Below are positions 21,983 through 33,417 of a stretch of DNA of 64,000 nt, piece after piece. This DNA is from Cryptomeria japonica (lineage: Eukaryota > Streptophyta > Pinopsida > Cupressales > Cupressaceae), in assembly GCF_030272615.1 (NCBI RefSeq), contig NC_081409.1:613598755-613662754 (forward strand), read 5' to 3'. Positions within the stretch are counted from its first letter, which is position 1; each line of letters opens with the position of its first letter. Both the position numbers and the translations under genes were made by a program. The notes under the pieces are model-generated. The model made no database searches and had not been told where the DNA came from. It saw only the letters and a list, made by a program, of their open reading frames with translations.

Positions 21983-23189
21983 TGTTAGCCATTTGGTGGA
22001 ATTGATTATGTGTTGCATTGATGTTTTGTCATTGATGCCAACACTAGCTATTTGGATGCTTTACCAGCACCCTTCTGGTCCCAATAGGTTGAGTGGGTTC
22101 TGGTTAACTTAGATCTGACATGATCTGGTAGGCTTTGGTATAGTCTGGTGATGGAATTGGCTTGTTCATGATACTTATACTCATGTTTGGTCAGTTGGTT
22201 CTGGTCTAGAGATCGCATGCTATTATGCTTTCTCAGAAGATTGGTTTCTAGTTCCACCGAGAGTACCACCCATAGATATTTTGATGTAGATATTTGATGA
22301 ATTGTATAAGTGGTGTTGGTATAAATTCTGATGGAGTCTCAGGATGCCATTGGTGATCATGTTTGAGACTTGGTGGTTGGAGATCATTGGTCAAGTGTAT
22401 GGACCTATACTTGGTCCCGGTTGATCTAGGTTATGGAGCAACTTTAATGTAACGTGCGGATAGGACTAATTGATGTATTTCTAGGATGTCTTATGTGTTG
22501 ATATTATTTGTTTGGTCTTAGGCCAACATGGTTTGTAATTATGTAATTGATTTATTATCTGGTGGGTGACCTGATTGTTTATGGTCGAGGGTTTTGTATA
22601 TATAGATGTAAGATCTCATTGTAGATCATCATGGTGAATGAAAAAGGTCATGTTAAAGGAATGTAATGTGTGAATAATGTAACATCACTTAGGTAGAGAA
22701 GTTGATCGATTATTGAAGATCAAATTAGATTTATGTAAGAGGATTTAGTCCTCTAGTATTAAGCTTAACTGAAACTCTACTCAAGCATAAGAGATTCTAT
22801 CTTTTGCAGTTCAACACTTCTCTGGATTATAGTTTGGATTTATACGTAGTCAGTGAGGCTCCTTTTGTGATGAGAAGTGTGCTCTAGGTTGTTGGCATTC
22901 CTACAAGTGAAGGTCCCTCAATTGTAATTCATATACTTACTACAGAAGTATTAACTGACTGTGGGTAGGCTTCCCACCGTGGTTTTTCCCTTTACCGGGT
23001 TTTCCACGTACAAATCTTGGTGTTAAGTGGATGACTTTTATTCTGTGATTATTGTTTATGCTTAGTTGGTTTAATTCATTTGGGTTCCGGTATCAAAGTT
23101 TAAATTGCTAATGGTTCCTATAATCTATGACAAGTGATTCACCCCCCCCGCCCTCTTAGTTGTCTTTCGGTTATTTGAATAGTCTAACA
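21983..23189 (+). repeat. Array LTR B (1,207 bp)
   Basis: It starts TGTTAGCCATTTGGTGG and ends AGTCTAACA. It is collinear with A and C and keeps CCCACCGTGGTTTTTCCC (from 22974) and TTTTCCACG. Confidence 0.88.
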
Positions 23190-23363
23190 AGATATTGATG
23201 TGGAAAAGAAAAAGAAAGGGGGAGAGATATTAATAAGAGAAAAAATCAGAGCTATATGTGGGAATTTGTTGGGTGTCTTCCACAGGGGGAGACTAGTTTA
23301 GAATTTCTTGGTACTTAGATGTTTTTCACATCTAATGTTGGCATCAATGCCAAAGGGGGAGAT
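23190..23363 (+). other. Array spacer 2 (174 bp)
   Basis: Same length and order as spacer 1 with scattered differences, ending in CCAAAGGGGGAGAT. No primer site. Confidence 0.85.
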
Positions 23364-24516
23364 TGTTGGCCATTTGGTGGAATTGATTATGTGTTTCATT
23401 TATGTTTTGTCATTGATGCCAACACTAGCTGTTTGGATGCTTTACTGGCATGCTTCTGGTCTTAGTAGGTTGAATGGTTTTTGGTTAACTTGGATCCGAC
23501 ATGATCCAGTAGGCTCTGATATAGTCTGGTGATGGAATTGGCTTGTGCATGATACTTATACTCATATTTGGTCAGTTGGTTTTTGGTCTAGAGATCGGAT
23601 GCTATTCTGCTTGCTTAGAAGATTGGTTTCTGGTACAACTTCTGATGGAGTTTCAGGATACTCTTGGTGATCATGTTCGAGAGTTGATAGTTGGAGATCA
23701 TTGTTGAAGTGTATGGACTTATACTTCTTCTCGGTTGATCTAGGTTATGGAGCGACTTTAATATAACATGTGGATAGGACGTATTGATGTATTTTCGAGA
23801 TGTCTTATGTGTGATATTATTTGTTTGGTCTAAGGCTGACATGGTTTGTAATTTTGTAATTGGTTTATTATCTGGTGGCTAACCTGATTGTTTATGGTCG
23901 AGGGTTTTGTATATATAGATGTAATATCACATTGTAGATCATCATGGTGAATGAAAAAGGTCATGGTCAAGGAATGTAATGTGCAAATAATGTAACATCA
24001 CTCAAGCAGAGGAGTTGGTCGATTATTGGAGATTGAATTGGGTTTATGTAAGAGGATTTAGTCTTCCGGTATTGAGCTTAACTAGAACTGTACTCAAGCA
24101 TAGGAGATGCTATCTTTTTCATTTTAACACTTCTCTAGATTGTAGTCTGGATTTATATGTAGTTAGTGAGGCTCCTTTTGTGATGAGCAGTGCACTCTAG
24201 GCTATAGGCCTTCCTACAAGTGCAAGCCCCTCAATTGTAATTCACATACTTACTGTAGAAGTATTATTTGACTGTGGGTAGGCTTCCCACCATGGTTTTT
24301 CGCTTTACAGGGTTTTCCACATACAAATCTTGGTGTTAAGTGGATGGAATTTATTCTGTAATTATTGTTTATGCTTAATTGGTTTAACTGCTATTTCAGT
24401 ATTAATCTTTTGGGTTCTAGTATTAAAGGTTAAATTGCTAATGGTTCCTATAATCTATGACAACTTATTCACCCCCCCCCTCTCAGTTGTGTTTCGGTTA
24501 TTTGAACTCTCTAACA
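23364..24516 (+). repeat. Array LTR C (1,153 bp)
   Basis: It starts TGTTGGCCATTTGGTGG and ends CTCTCTAACA next to the target duplication. It has a deletion of roughly 60 bp near 23627 relative to LTR B. Confidence 0.88.
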
Positions 24517-25710
24517 AAAACTACCCTTTCCCTCTAAGGAGAGATGAGAGTTTCACTATGGATTTCCTTTCAAACACTTTTCACACATTACATTGGAGAG
24601 GGGGAGGAAAATTCACTAGAATCAACCTCCAAAGAAGAAGATATAATTCCAAGTGAAATGGGAATGATAAGTTAATCTCGTCCTCTATTTGAAATGAAAA
24701 TGAATTGATTAAATTATGTATAGAGACTAAGTGCAAAAGTGACAAAGAACTGATTATAACTTCAGATCAAAGTGTGGGATGATGTTGTGCACCTAGATCT
24801 AGAAGTAATATGTCAAGATGAAGCCATCTTGTGAATTTGAGGAAAAGTTGCCCGGACCGTGGCGGGAATGTACACGGTCCTCCAAAAAATCCACGAAACA
24901 AAAAAGGTTTTTTTGCCTCTGCAAATAGAGCCTGAATCAAAAAGTATAGCTATGCACCTACAACCTACACATAGAAAAGAGAGGGAAATGTGTTGGGATT
25001 GGGGGTTTTCTTTTAGGTCAAACCCCATTTTTTGAATTAACCAAATGATGAAAGAGAGTACTTGAAAGTGAATGTAAATGAAAGAACAAAATGTAACTCA
25101 CCTCAAGGGAGGTTGTAGATAGATTTTATTGTGTGTAATTGAATGTTGGAATGAATCTCTTCTTCAATGGTTGAATCCTTGACTTGAATGTAACACATAG
25201 CCTTGAAGGAAAACTTGAGAATGCTCAATGCTGGAAAGGAATGCTTGAATGCTTGAATGCTTGAATGCTCTTGAATGCTTGTTCTCATGTAAAATTCTCA
25301 TTCATCCAACCTTTTTTAACTTTTTCAACTTATCCAAATGAGATGGAAAATGAAACTTATATACTCATCAATTAGGTTTAATTGACTAATTTTCGTCACA
25401 GACCGACATCAGGGATTTTTTCCTGCTCACTGCACAACCTTCAAAGAAGACTTAGGAAGCATCCTATCCTAAAATAGGGCAGGGACAGTGATACCACACC
25501 CCTATCCTAGGAGGACAAGGGCACCATGCCCCTATCTTGCCTTTTTCTCCACGACAGAGTGTAGACAAGGTAGTGCGGAGGGAAAGGGAGAAGCAATTTT
25601 GGGGGTTGAGCAGTCTTTGGTCTTCAATCAAGCTAGAGGATTGAATTTCACATGTGTGAGGACTGTAATGTGGTAAAAAATTCCTAGGGTTGTAATTTTA
25701 TGATAGTACA

Positions 25711-25725
25711 TTTAGCCCCCACTTT
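25711..25725 (-). promoter_or_regulatory. E2 polypurine tract
   Basis: On the minus strand AAAGTGGGGGCTAAA directly precedes the 3' LTR. It shows that this LTR is the downstream LTR of an element lying to the right. Confidence 0.75.
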
Positions 25726-27363
25726 AGCGAAAGTATGAGTGTACGCCAATACTTTCAGTAAAGTAAAAGAAACAAGACTGAAATAATTTTACCACATCAA
25801 GGAGGCAAGATGCACCAAGCCCCTAGTGGACTTAGGATCTTACAAATTTGATTGACAAAGTAAAAGGGAAGATTGAGAAAGGGAAAACCATGACTGCAAG
25901 TAGCAAAGTTCCCCTCACTGTGAGTTATGAAAGAAGGGATACCAAAGATTACAAAACAAAATAAAGTTCACTAAGTAATTCTTAAGTATCAAGAAGGAAA
26001 ATATGAATGAAGTGTATGCCTCCATGTTAAAGCAATTGCACGTGCCTTATTGGGAGTGTTTTATTTAAGGCAGGATACACCCAAGAGAGAGAGAAGAGAG
26101 GGAGCACATTATCGTAGGATTTATCCCCCAATCGAGGAATAAATCCAAGGATAATGAACACAAAACATGAGGTAGTTTCTCTTTCCTCGGGGTTAGTATG
26201 TTGTATGATAACTCATGTATATCATACATGTATGTGCATATAATAATCATCATTCCCCAAATAAGGACACTACCTTTGAAGAAAGGGAAGAGAGGATGTC
26301 TTTTGATTCAACATGAAAGATACCAAGAAAAGATCTCAATGCTTTGTATCATCCCCAAATAGACATTAATGGAACAATAGAAGAATAGGGATACACAAAG
26401 AAGAATTGTCACAAAAGGGAAAGAAAGGAGAGAGAGAGAAGATCTACAATGCTAATATTGCTAATCAAGAATGACATCCACCTCTCGATCTTGTTGATCA
26501 CTATTTTTGGGAAGGCAAGCAACATTCCAGAGGAGCGATATCAAGCACAACAGATGGAGCTATCACATGATCCAAACAAGGACTATGCTCATGTTTTAAG
26601 TCACTTTGTTCATTTCTAGGAGCTAGGATTAGGGTTTGTGAAAATTCAGTTGATAAATACTTGTCCGCATCAACATATTCATACTCACTATCAAAAGCAT
26701 TAGAAGTTGTATTGCCATCATGAATAACATTTTAACCCATTTCTTTATCAAATTTTAGAGAGCAAGGAGAAAGGACACAAATAAGAGTAAAACCATCACA
26801 TGTTTTGTGCAACTTATGACTTGGAGATGTAGGTGAGGAGAAAAAGGAATCATGTCAACTATTGGAGTCTTTGAAGATTTAGTATTTTAAGGGACAAATT
26901 CAGGAGCTCAAACATGACATCTTTGTTAGCACTCTCACACAACGATTTCATAGAGTCTTAGTGGAAGGTTGAGAACGAGGAGGAATATTTGTTGAAGGAG
27001 GAATATTCTCATTTTTGGTAGTTGGAGGTTTAGGTTGAGGTCTTTTAGGTTGGACAAGAGGAGAGGCAACCCTCTTCTCTCTTTAAGAGCAAGGAGGTGG
27101 AACTGCACCATACAGAGGAATATTAGGTGTAGGAAGGAGACCAAGTGGACATAATGAGGAGGAGGTACATGTCTAGCCTTAGGAAAAATATTGTTGTTCT
27201 TCTTAGGAGAAGGTATAGTCATAACCATAGGAATAAATTAACGATCTTCCTTAGGAGAGAGATTAGTTCTATCTATGAGGGGAAGAACTTCATCTTCAAG
27301 TATGATATGAATGTCAAGTGTTGGGGATCTAGGTTGACTTAAGGATAATATAATATCTTTCTT
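25726..27363 (-). pseudogene. E2 region after protease, no RT
   Basis: The minus strand holds broken open stretches. One (about 27230-26930) is proline-rich, with KRPQPKPPTTKNENIPP. Another (about 26730-26500) reads EYEYVDADKYLSTEF and then HVIAPSVVLDIAPLE. I recognise neither. They sit where RT would be. The remaining 26500-25726 shows no frame. This is either a replaced pol region or an extension of a gag-protease polyprotein. Confidence 0.45.
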
Positions 27364-27912
27364 TCATTTTTTATAAGATTGAAAAAGAGCATCACTCCTT
27401 GATAGAAGAAATTGAAATTGCTTAGGCCAAAAGAAATCAATACGAACAGTAGGGCTTCTTTTGGATGGACAAAATAAGCTATGGTTCATAGTTATGATTT
27501 CTCCATTGTGAGGAAATTTTAGACACTTATAGATTGGAGAAGCAATAACCTTCCTGGAAGATAGCCAAGGATAGCCCAACTTCACACAAAATTGCTTAGA
27601 AGAAGGAATGATAACAAAGTTAACATCCATGGATTTAGTATGAACTTCAACAGGAAGGGTGATAGAGCCAATGGTAGGACAAGAGAATCCATCAAATAAA
27701 TTCACAACCACATTAGAAGCATCATATATTGGTTTATGCAATTGTAAAGTGAAAAGATAGTCGGCAATGATGACAATAACCATGCAAGATGGATCAACAA
27801 GAGCTCCATGGCAAGGGATATCCTTAACCTTGGCAATTATGTATAAAGGGCCATTGGGTGCTCTAATTCTCTGACTAGGGTCAAATGTAATACAAGGATC
27901 CTTAGACATATC
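27364..27912 (-). pseudogene. E2 protease region
   Basis: The frame continues from gag across the Copia insertion. It reads CITFDPSQRIRAPNGPLYI, then GALVDPSCMVIVI where the usual catalytic motif is (I/V)D(G/T)G(A/S). The Gly/Ala after Asp is lost (VDPS). It goes on with YDASNVVVNLFDGF, LGYPWLSSRKVI and CLKFPHNGEIITMN, the typical end of this domain in plant Ty3/Gypsy. It would have cut the Gag polyprotein. Confidence 0.75.
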
Positions 27913-29011
27913 TGTTGGCATTATGTGAACCGGTATGAGGACATAATGATATCATATGTTGTCATTGATGTCAATATGTGATATGAAGAGAGAACCAGCA
28001 TATGTGAGAACTGGTATATATGCCAAAGTAAAGTGGTATATTGTTCAAGGTGAACCGGCATGTAGTCATGGGAACTGGCACATGGAAGAATTGTATGACT
28101 ACTGGTTGGTAGGTAGTTTCCACTTCAAGATTTCCGGTTGGAGTATCTTAAGCCTATGTGACTCAATCGGTGATCTTTATGTGATGAAGTTAGCATGATA
28201 ATGAAGAACAAATAGTGCTACCGCGTAAGCCTTGTGCACGTGAAGGATCTTGCATAAAAAAGAGTGTTCTTATCTACCTCAGGAATGTGTGAAGTCTGTA
28301 AATGGTGATAATGTGTGATGGGTTATCAGCCGCCATGAAATCGGTGGAAAACGAACAATGGAGAATGTCTTAAGATTGGATCAAGACTGTTGCATTCAAT
28401 ATAGTATGATCAGCTACTGAGTCATTGATATCCTTTAGCTATTGAGTTCTTGAAATCCTCTAACAAGGTACCCTTAATCGGGTATTGTAGCCATCCCTTA
28501 ATCGAGTGATCCCTAACAGGATCGGTTCCTAACAGAACCTATTATATTTGTCTTTAACCAAACAAGGCTCCTAACAGAGTGGACTTCCAAAGAGTTCAAA
28601 AACAAGCTTGTGGGTATTCATCCCCACCGTGGTTTTTCCCAGTTGGGTTTCCACGTGAAAAATATGTGTGTCATGTGTGATGTTATGATTATTTTCTGAT
28701 TAAGTGGTGATGCATGTTGATCTTTCTGTAATATGTACATCTTTGATGGTAGATTGCCTGTCCATGCATTAGATTGAAATGGGAATGAAGAGTTAGATTA
28801 TAGGAGAAGATAAGTGTCAACCAATCATTGCTCATTTTAGTTACACTGGGTTTTGCCGGTTGAACTCTATTGAAGGACCGGTGCTGATGTTTGTCTGTTA
28901 GTGCATAACTGTTAGTTGACAAACTGGTTTAAGGTTGAGTTTTTGCTTGTACTGATTCACCCCCCCCTCTCAGTACCAGTTTGGTACTATTCGTTCATCA
29001 TTAAGTTATCA
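27913..29011 (+). repeat. Copia 5' LTR (1,099 bp, with deletion)
   Basis: It starts TGTTGGCATTATGTGAACC and ends TTAAGTTATCA before the primer site. Compared with the 3' LTR it lacks 33919-34287; the join is near 28410. The missing part holds a TATAAGG motif (34001-34007), so the core promoter may be gone. Confidence 0.9.
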
Positions 29012-29012
29012 A

Positions 29013-29027
29013 TTGGTATTAGAGCAT
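29013..29027 (+). promoter_or_regulatory. Copia primer binding site
   Basis: TTGGTATTAGAGCAT follows the LTR by one base. It is the tRNA-Met-type site with one C-to-T change. Confidence 0.85.
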
Positions 29028-29082
29028 CCTCTAGGTCCTCTATATTGTAAGCTTAACCGCTTGAGGGAAAGATCCTGTTGTA

Positions 29083-32000
29083 ATGATGAAGAGGGAAGGT
29101 CCAAAGTTTAACAAAGAAAATTTCAGTATATGGAAAGACAGAATGAAGATATACATCAGAAGCATGGGTGCTCAACACTGGAGTTATGTTGAGAATCCCT
29201 ATGTTTCCCGTACCGATACTCTCACCGATGATCAAAAGAGAGAGATACAGGAGAATGGGAAAGTCATGGAAGCCCTAATCACTAGTTTATCTGATATTGA
29301 GTTCATTAATGTCCAAGATAAGGTAAATCCCAAAGAGGTATGGGATGCTCTTGAAAATATCTATGGAGGTGATGAGCATGTAAAACAAGCTAAGGAAGAA
29401 AACCTTAGAGGAAAGTTTGAAGACATGAGAATGGTTGAAGGTGAAACCATTCAATAGTATGGTATTAGAATCAAAACTGTTGTCGAAGATATCAAGAGTG
29501 TAGGTGGTAAAATGGAAGATTCCACTATGGTAAGAAAAGTCCTGAGATCCCTATTGTTGGTCTATGCAATAAGGGTTGCTGCTATTCAGGAGCTGAGATC
29601 AATAGACAAGACTAAGGTATCCTTGGACTCCATCATAGCAAAGTTGATAGCCTGTGAGCTAAATAGTTTTGATGGCAGTGTTCAAAAGACTAACTCAGCT
29701 TTTAGAGCTTCTGTTGTACCATCCAGGAAAGGAAAAGAAGCAAGCACTAGCAGTGAACCAAGGCAGAGTAGAGTAATGGATCATGAGGAGTTTCTGATGG
29801 AATTTGAAGCTCTTCTTGCCAGGAAAATTCCAAAAAGAACCGGTAAATATAGAGGTAAGATCCCTTTGAAATATTTTTCATGTAATCGGATAGGACATAT
29901 TGCTATGAACTATCCTAATAGTGACAATAAGGATAAACTAGAAAGATTCAGGAAATTCAAAGGAGGAAACTAGAGAAACTATTTTGTTGTAGTTGATGAA
30001 GGTGTCACAGAAGAGGAATCAGATGATGAAGAGAATGAAGACATTGTGTTTGTTGCTATAAAAGAAGATGTGTCAGACAAGAAGGCTCTTGTCTCCTGCT
30101 TTGATAATTCTAATGAGTGGATTATTGACAGTGGTTGCTCACACCATATGACTGGTGACTGAAGCAAGTTTCTATCCTTGGAAGAGTATGATGCTGGTGT
30201 GGTTCATTTTGGCAATGATGCACCATGTATGGTTAAAGGAAAAGGGTCCATCTCTCTGAATGGAAAGAGTAGTGCTGACAATGTGTATTGGGTTGATGGT
30301 CTTAGACACAACCTTCTGAGTGTTGCCTAGCTGAATGGCAGTGGCCTCACTCTGGAATTCAAGAATGGAATCTGCAAAATCAAAGGAAAAGATGGTGAAT
30401 TGGTGGCCACCAGCATGAAGACCAAAGGTAACCTATTTCATCTGAATGCAAATATAAGTACATGTCTTATGGATAAGTTTGATGATAGCTGGATATGGCA
30501 TAGGAGACTCTACCATGTAAACTTTGATAACATTGTGAAGGCTAGTAAGATGAAGGCAACTAGAGGGTTGCCAGTGCTAAGAAAACTAGAGAATACCTTG
30601 TGCAGAGAGTGTCAACTGGGGAAAATGTCTTCCTCAACCTTTAAAGGTAAATGTTTCACTCCTTACAACTTGCTTGATCTAGTGCATATTGATTTGTGTT
30701 GTCCTATGAAAACTAGAAGTGTTCAGGGTGATAGGTACTTCATGATTCTCACTGATGACTGCTCAAGAATGATGTGGGTCACATTCTTGAAAGACAAGTC
30801 TGAAGCCTTTGTGAAGTTCAAAGCTTCCAGAGCATTAGTGGAGAAGGAAAGTGGTAAAAGGATCAAGTGTCTCAGAACTGATCAAGGAGGGGAATTCACT
30901 TCCCATGAATTCAACAAGTATTGTGAAGAATTTGGCATCAAGAGGCAACTATCTGCCCCCCAGACTCCACAATAGAATGGCCTAGCAGAGAGGAATAACC
31001 GGACTATGGTTGAAGCAGCTAGAACCATATTGATTCAAGGAAAAGTAGCTCACACCTTTTGGAGAGAAGCAGCAAGCACTGCAGTCTACACAATGAACTG
31101 GGTACTCATTAAGAAAGGTAAGGATAAAACTCCTTATGAGTATTGGACTGGTAAGACACCTATGGTTAGCTACTTTAGGGTATTTGGTAGCAAATGTTAC
31201 ATCAAGAGGAGTGAACATCAGGGCAAGTTTTAAGCTAAATGTGATGAGGGAATATTCCTAGGACATTCCACCAAGAGTAAAGCTCTCGAGTGTTTCAACA
31301 ATAGGACTTAGAGAATTATGGAAAGTATCAATGTGAGAGTTGATGAAACCTCTGAGAAACCAAAAGAAATAGGCAGTGAGCAAGTTTTAAATGAACCGGT
31401 TGCAACCTTCTGGGAACCAATTGTCAGTCAACCAAGTACCAATAACAGTGTTCCTGAACTGGTGAATGTTGATACTGATGAAGATGAAGATGAAGAGGAA
31501 AAGCAAGAAGAACCAGTCAAGACTATTCCTCGGTATGTCAAGCTGAATCATGATCCTAAGTAGATCATAGGAGATAAGGATGCAGGAATCTTTACAAGAA
31601 GAAAGATCAGAGAAAAATCATGTTTGATCTCTGAATTTGAGCCTAAGTCATTCCAAGAGGCTCATAAAGATGAAGACTGGATCAAGGCAATGGAAGAGGA
31701 ACTTGACTAGAAAGAGAAAAATGGAACATCTTCCTTGGTAGCCAAACCAGAACATAAAAATGTCATTGGCACCAAATGGGTGTTCAGAAACAAGCTGAAT
31801 GAGGATGGCACAGTGATAAGGAACAAAGCCAGATTGGTGTGCAAAGGATATGCTCAAGAAGAAGGAGAAGACTATGGAGAAACCTTTGCTCCTGTAGCCA
31901 AATTGGAAGGAGGTCATATGCTTCTTGCATATCCAGCTTTTAAAGGATTCAAGGTATATCAAATGGATGTAAAATCTACATTCCTAAATGGTGTACTTGA

Positions 32001-33165
32001 AGAAGAGGTGTTTATAGAGAAAGCAGATGGGTTTTCCCTATCTGAAGACAGTGATATGGTGTGCAGGCTACATAAAGATTTATATGGTCTAAAGGAGGCA
32101 CCTAGAGTATGGTATGAATGTCTACATTCCCATATTGTGAAGATTGGATTTGAGAGAACAAGTGAAGATAGCAATATCTACTTGAAATCTGAAGGAGATC
32201 AGATCCTGATCTGTGAAGTTTTTGTTGATGACATTATCTTTGGTGGAGATGACAAGATGAGTCATAAGTTTGCCGATGAGATGAAGGAAGAGTTTGAAAT
32301 GTCACTCATAGGGGAGATTAAGTTCTTCATTGGACTACAGTTCCAGCAGATGAAAGATGGAATCTTTATCACTCAGTCCAAATATTTCAAAGAGGTGTTG
32401 AAGACCTTTGGCATGGAAAATAGCAAACCAGATGGTACACCGATGGTGACCGGTTGTAAATTATCAAAATAAGATGATTCCATATTGGTTGATGAGAAGG
32501 AATATCGATCAATGATTGGTAAGTTACATTATGTAGTGCATAGCAGACCAGATATTGCACATGCATTTGGCATTACTGCAAGGTTTCAGAAAAGTCCAAG
32601 AGAATCCCACTTGGTTGCAGTCAAGTGGATTCTTAGGTATCTGAAGGGAACAGTTGACTATGGATTGTGGTACCCATACAACAATGATTTCAACCTAAAA
32701 GTATTCACAGATGCTGATTGGGTAGGTAATGTGGATGATTGAAAAAGCACAACCAATGGTGCATTCTTTCTTGGTGGTAGACTGGTCTCATGGATGAGTA
32801 AGAAGCAGAGTTGTATCTCTCAGTCTACAGCAGAAGCAGAGTATGTTGTAGCTTTCATGAAATGCACTTAGACAATCTAGATGAAGCATGTATTAGATGG
32901 CTTCAAAATCCCTGTATCTGAACCGGTAAGTATATTATGTGATAACACAAGTGCTATCAATATTTCAAATAATTTAGTTTTACATTCTAGAACCAAGAAT
33001 TTTGAGCTTAAGTATCATTTCTTGAGGGAAAAGGTTCAGAATAAAGAGATTGCACTGAAACATGTTTTCAGTAAGGAGCAGTTAGCAAACATATTCACCA
33101 AGCCTCTCCCAAAGACTACATTTGTGTATTTAAGAGGTGAATTGGGGGTACTGCCCTCTGGATGA
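29083..33165 (+). pseudogene. Copia gag-pol polyprotein (one frame, 13 stops)
   Basis: Gag (29083-29970) starts MMKREGPKFNKENFSIWKDR and ends with a damaged zinc knuckle (FSCNRIGHIAMNYP; first and last Cys are Tyr). Protease has WIIDSGCSHHMTGD (30118). The pre-integrase zinc region follows (WHRRLYHVNFDNI, CRECQLGKM). Integrase has LVHIDLCCPM, MILTDDCSRMMW and LRTDQGGEFTSHEF, then PQ-stop-NGLAERNNRT. RT (31735-32472) has KWVFRNKLNEDG, YQMDVKSTFLNG, LYGLKEAPRVWY and the catalytic FVDDIIFGG. RNase H (32485-33165) has DADWVGNVDD, SWMSKKQSCISQSTAEAEYV and KYHFLREKV. Stops are at 29455, 29971, 30160, 30328, 30973, 31231, 31309, 31561, 31708, 32470, 32740, 32869 and 32878. All segments share one frame. 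Confidence 0.95.
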
Positions 33166-33404
33166 GGTAAATTAAAAGTATTTGTTCTACATCAGTCAGG
33201 TATTACATAGTCAATTTTTTTATTATTGATGTGTTGAAGGATGCTACTCCTTAGGGGGAGCAACATAATGGAACAAGGATGTTTGTGCCTCCACTTTGGC
33301 ATTGTTGTCAAAGGGGGAGAAGAAGTGTAGCGGAGAAGATATCTACAAAAATTGGGGAGAAGATGAGTTTACAGAAAGATATCTTTGTATATTGCCATCA
33401 ATGC
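33166..33404 (+). other. Copia 3' untranslated stretch
   Basis: Noncoding stretch between RNase H and the polypurine tract. It holds a second purine run (AGGGGGAGCAACATAATGG, near 33254) and AAAGGGGGAGAAGAAG near 33310. These could be extra or decoy purine primers. Confidence 0.5.
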
Positions 33405-33417
33405 CAAAGGGGGAGAT
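33405..33417 (+). promoter_or_regulatory. Copia polypurine tract
   Basis: CAAAGGGGGAGAT lies directly before the 3' LTR, as in C2 and the array spacers. Confidence 0.85.

Larger units (their letters stand above)
20635..24516 (+). mobile_element. Three-LTR array with two 174-bp spacers, target duplication AAAAC
   Basis: Three LTRs of one family (20635-21808, 21983-23189, 23364-24516) are separated by spacers that are both 174 bp. AAAAC flanks the whole array (20630-20634 and 24517-24521), so it behaves as one insertion. The spacers hold only the 3' internal end with a polypurine tract. Neither has a primer binding site or a gene. The array sits in the E2 3' LTR. Its outer start is TA, not TG. 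Confidence 0.88.
20593..25710 (-). repeat. E2 3' LTR, split by the LTR array
   Basis: The pieces are 25710-24522 and 20634-20593. They are collinear with the 5' LTR (41549-41366 and 39083-38028). The LTR starts TGTACTATCATAAAA and ends TTTCACCCACCA on the minus strand. Confidence 0.85.

Noticed and set aside
24813-25028. Minus-strand 71-codon frame as a small gene (also 38378-38827).
   Set aside because: Both lie in the two copies of the E2 LTR and differ in frame breaks. They are LTR sequence.
20593-25710. Reading 20593-25710 as a solo LTR with TTTAA/TTTAG as target duplication.
   Set aside because: The bases right of the LTR are a good polypurine tract (AAAGTGGGGGCTAAA on the minus strand), and a matching LTR with primer site and gag lies at 38028-41549. 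It is better explained as the 3' LTR of E2.
31648-31962. Minus-strand 104-codon frame in the Copia RT.
   Set aside because: Antisense shadow of conserved RT codons.
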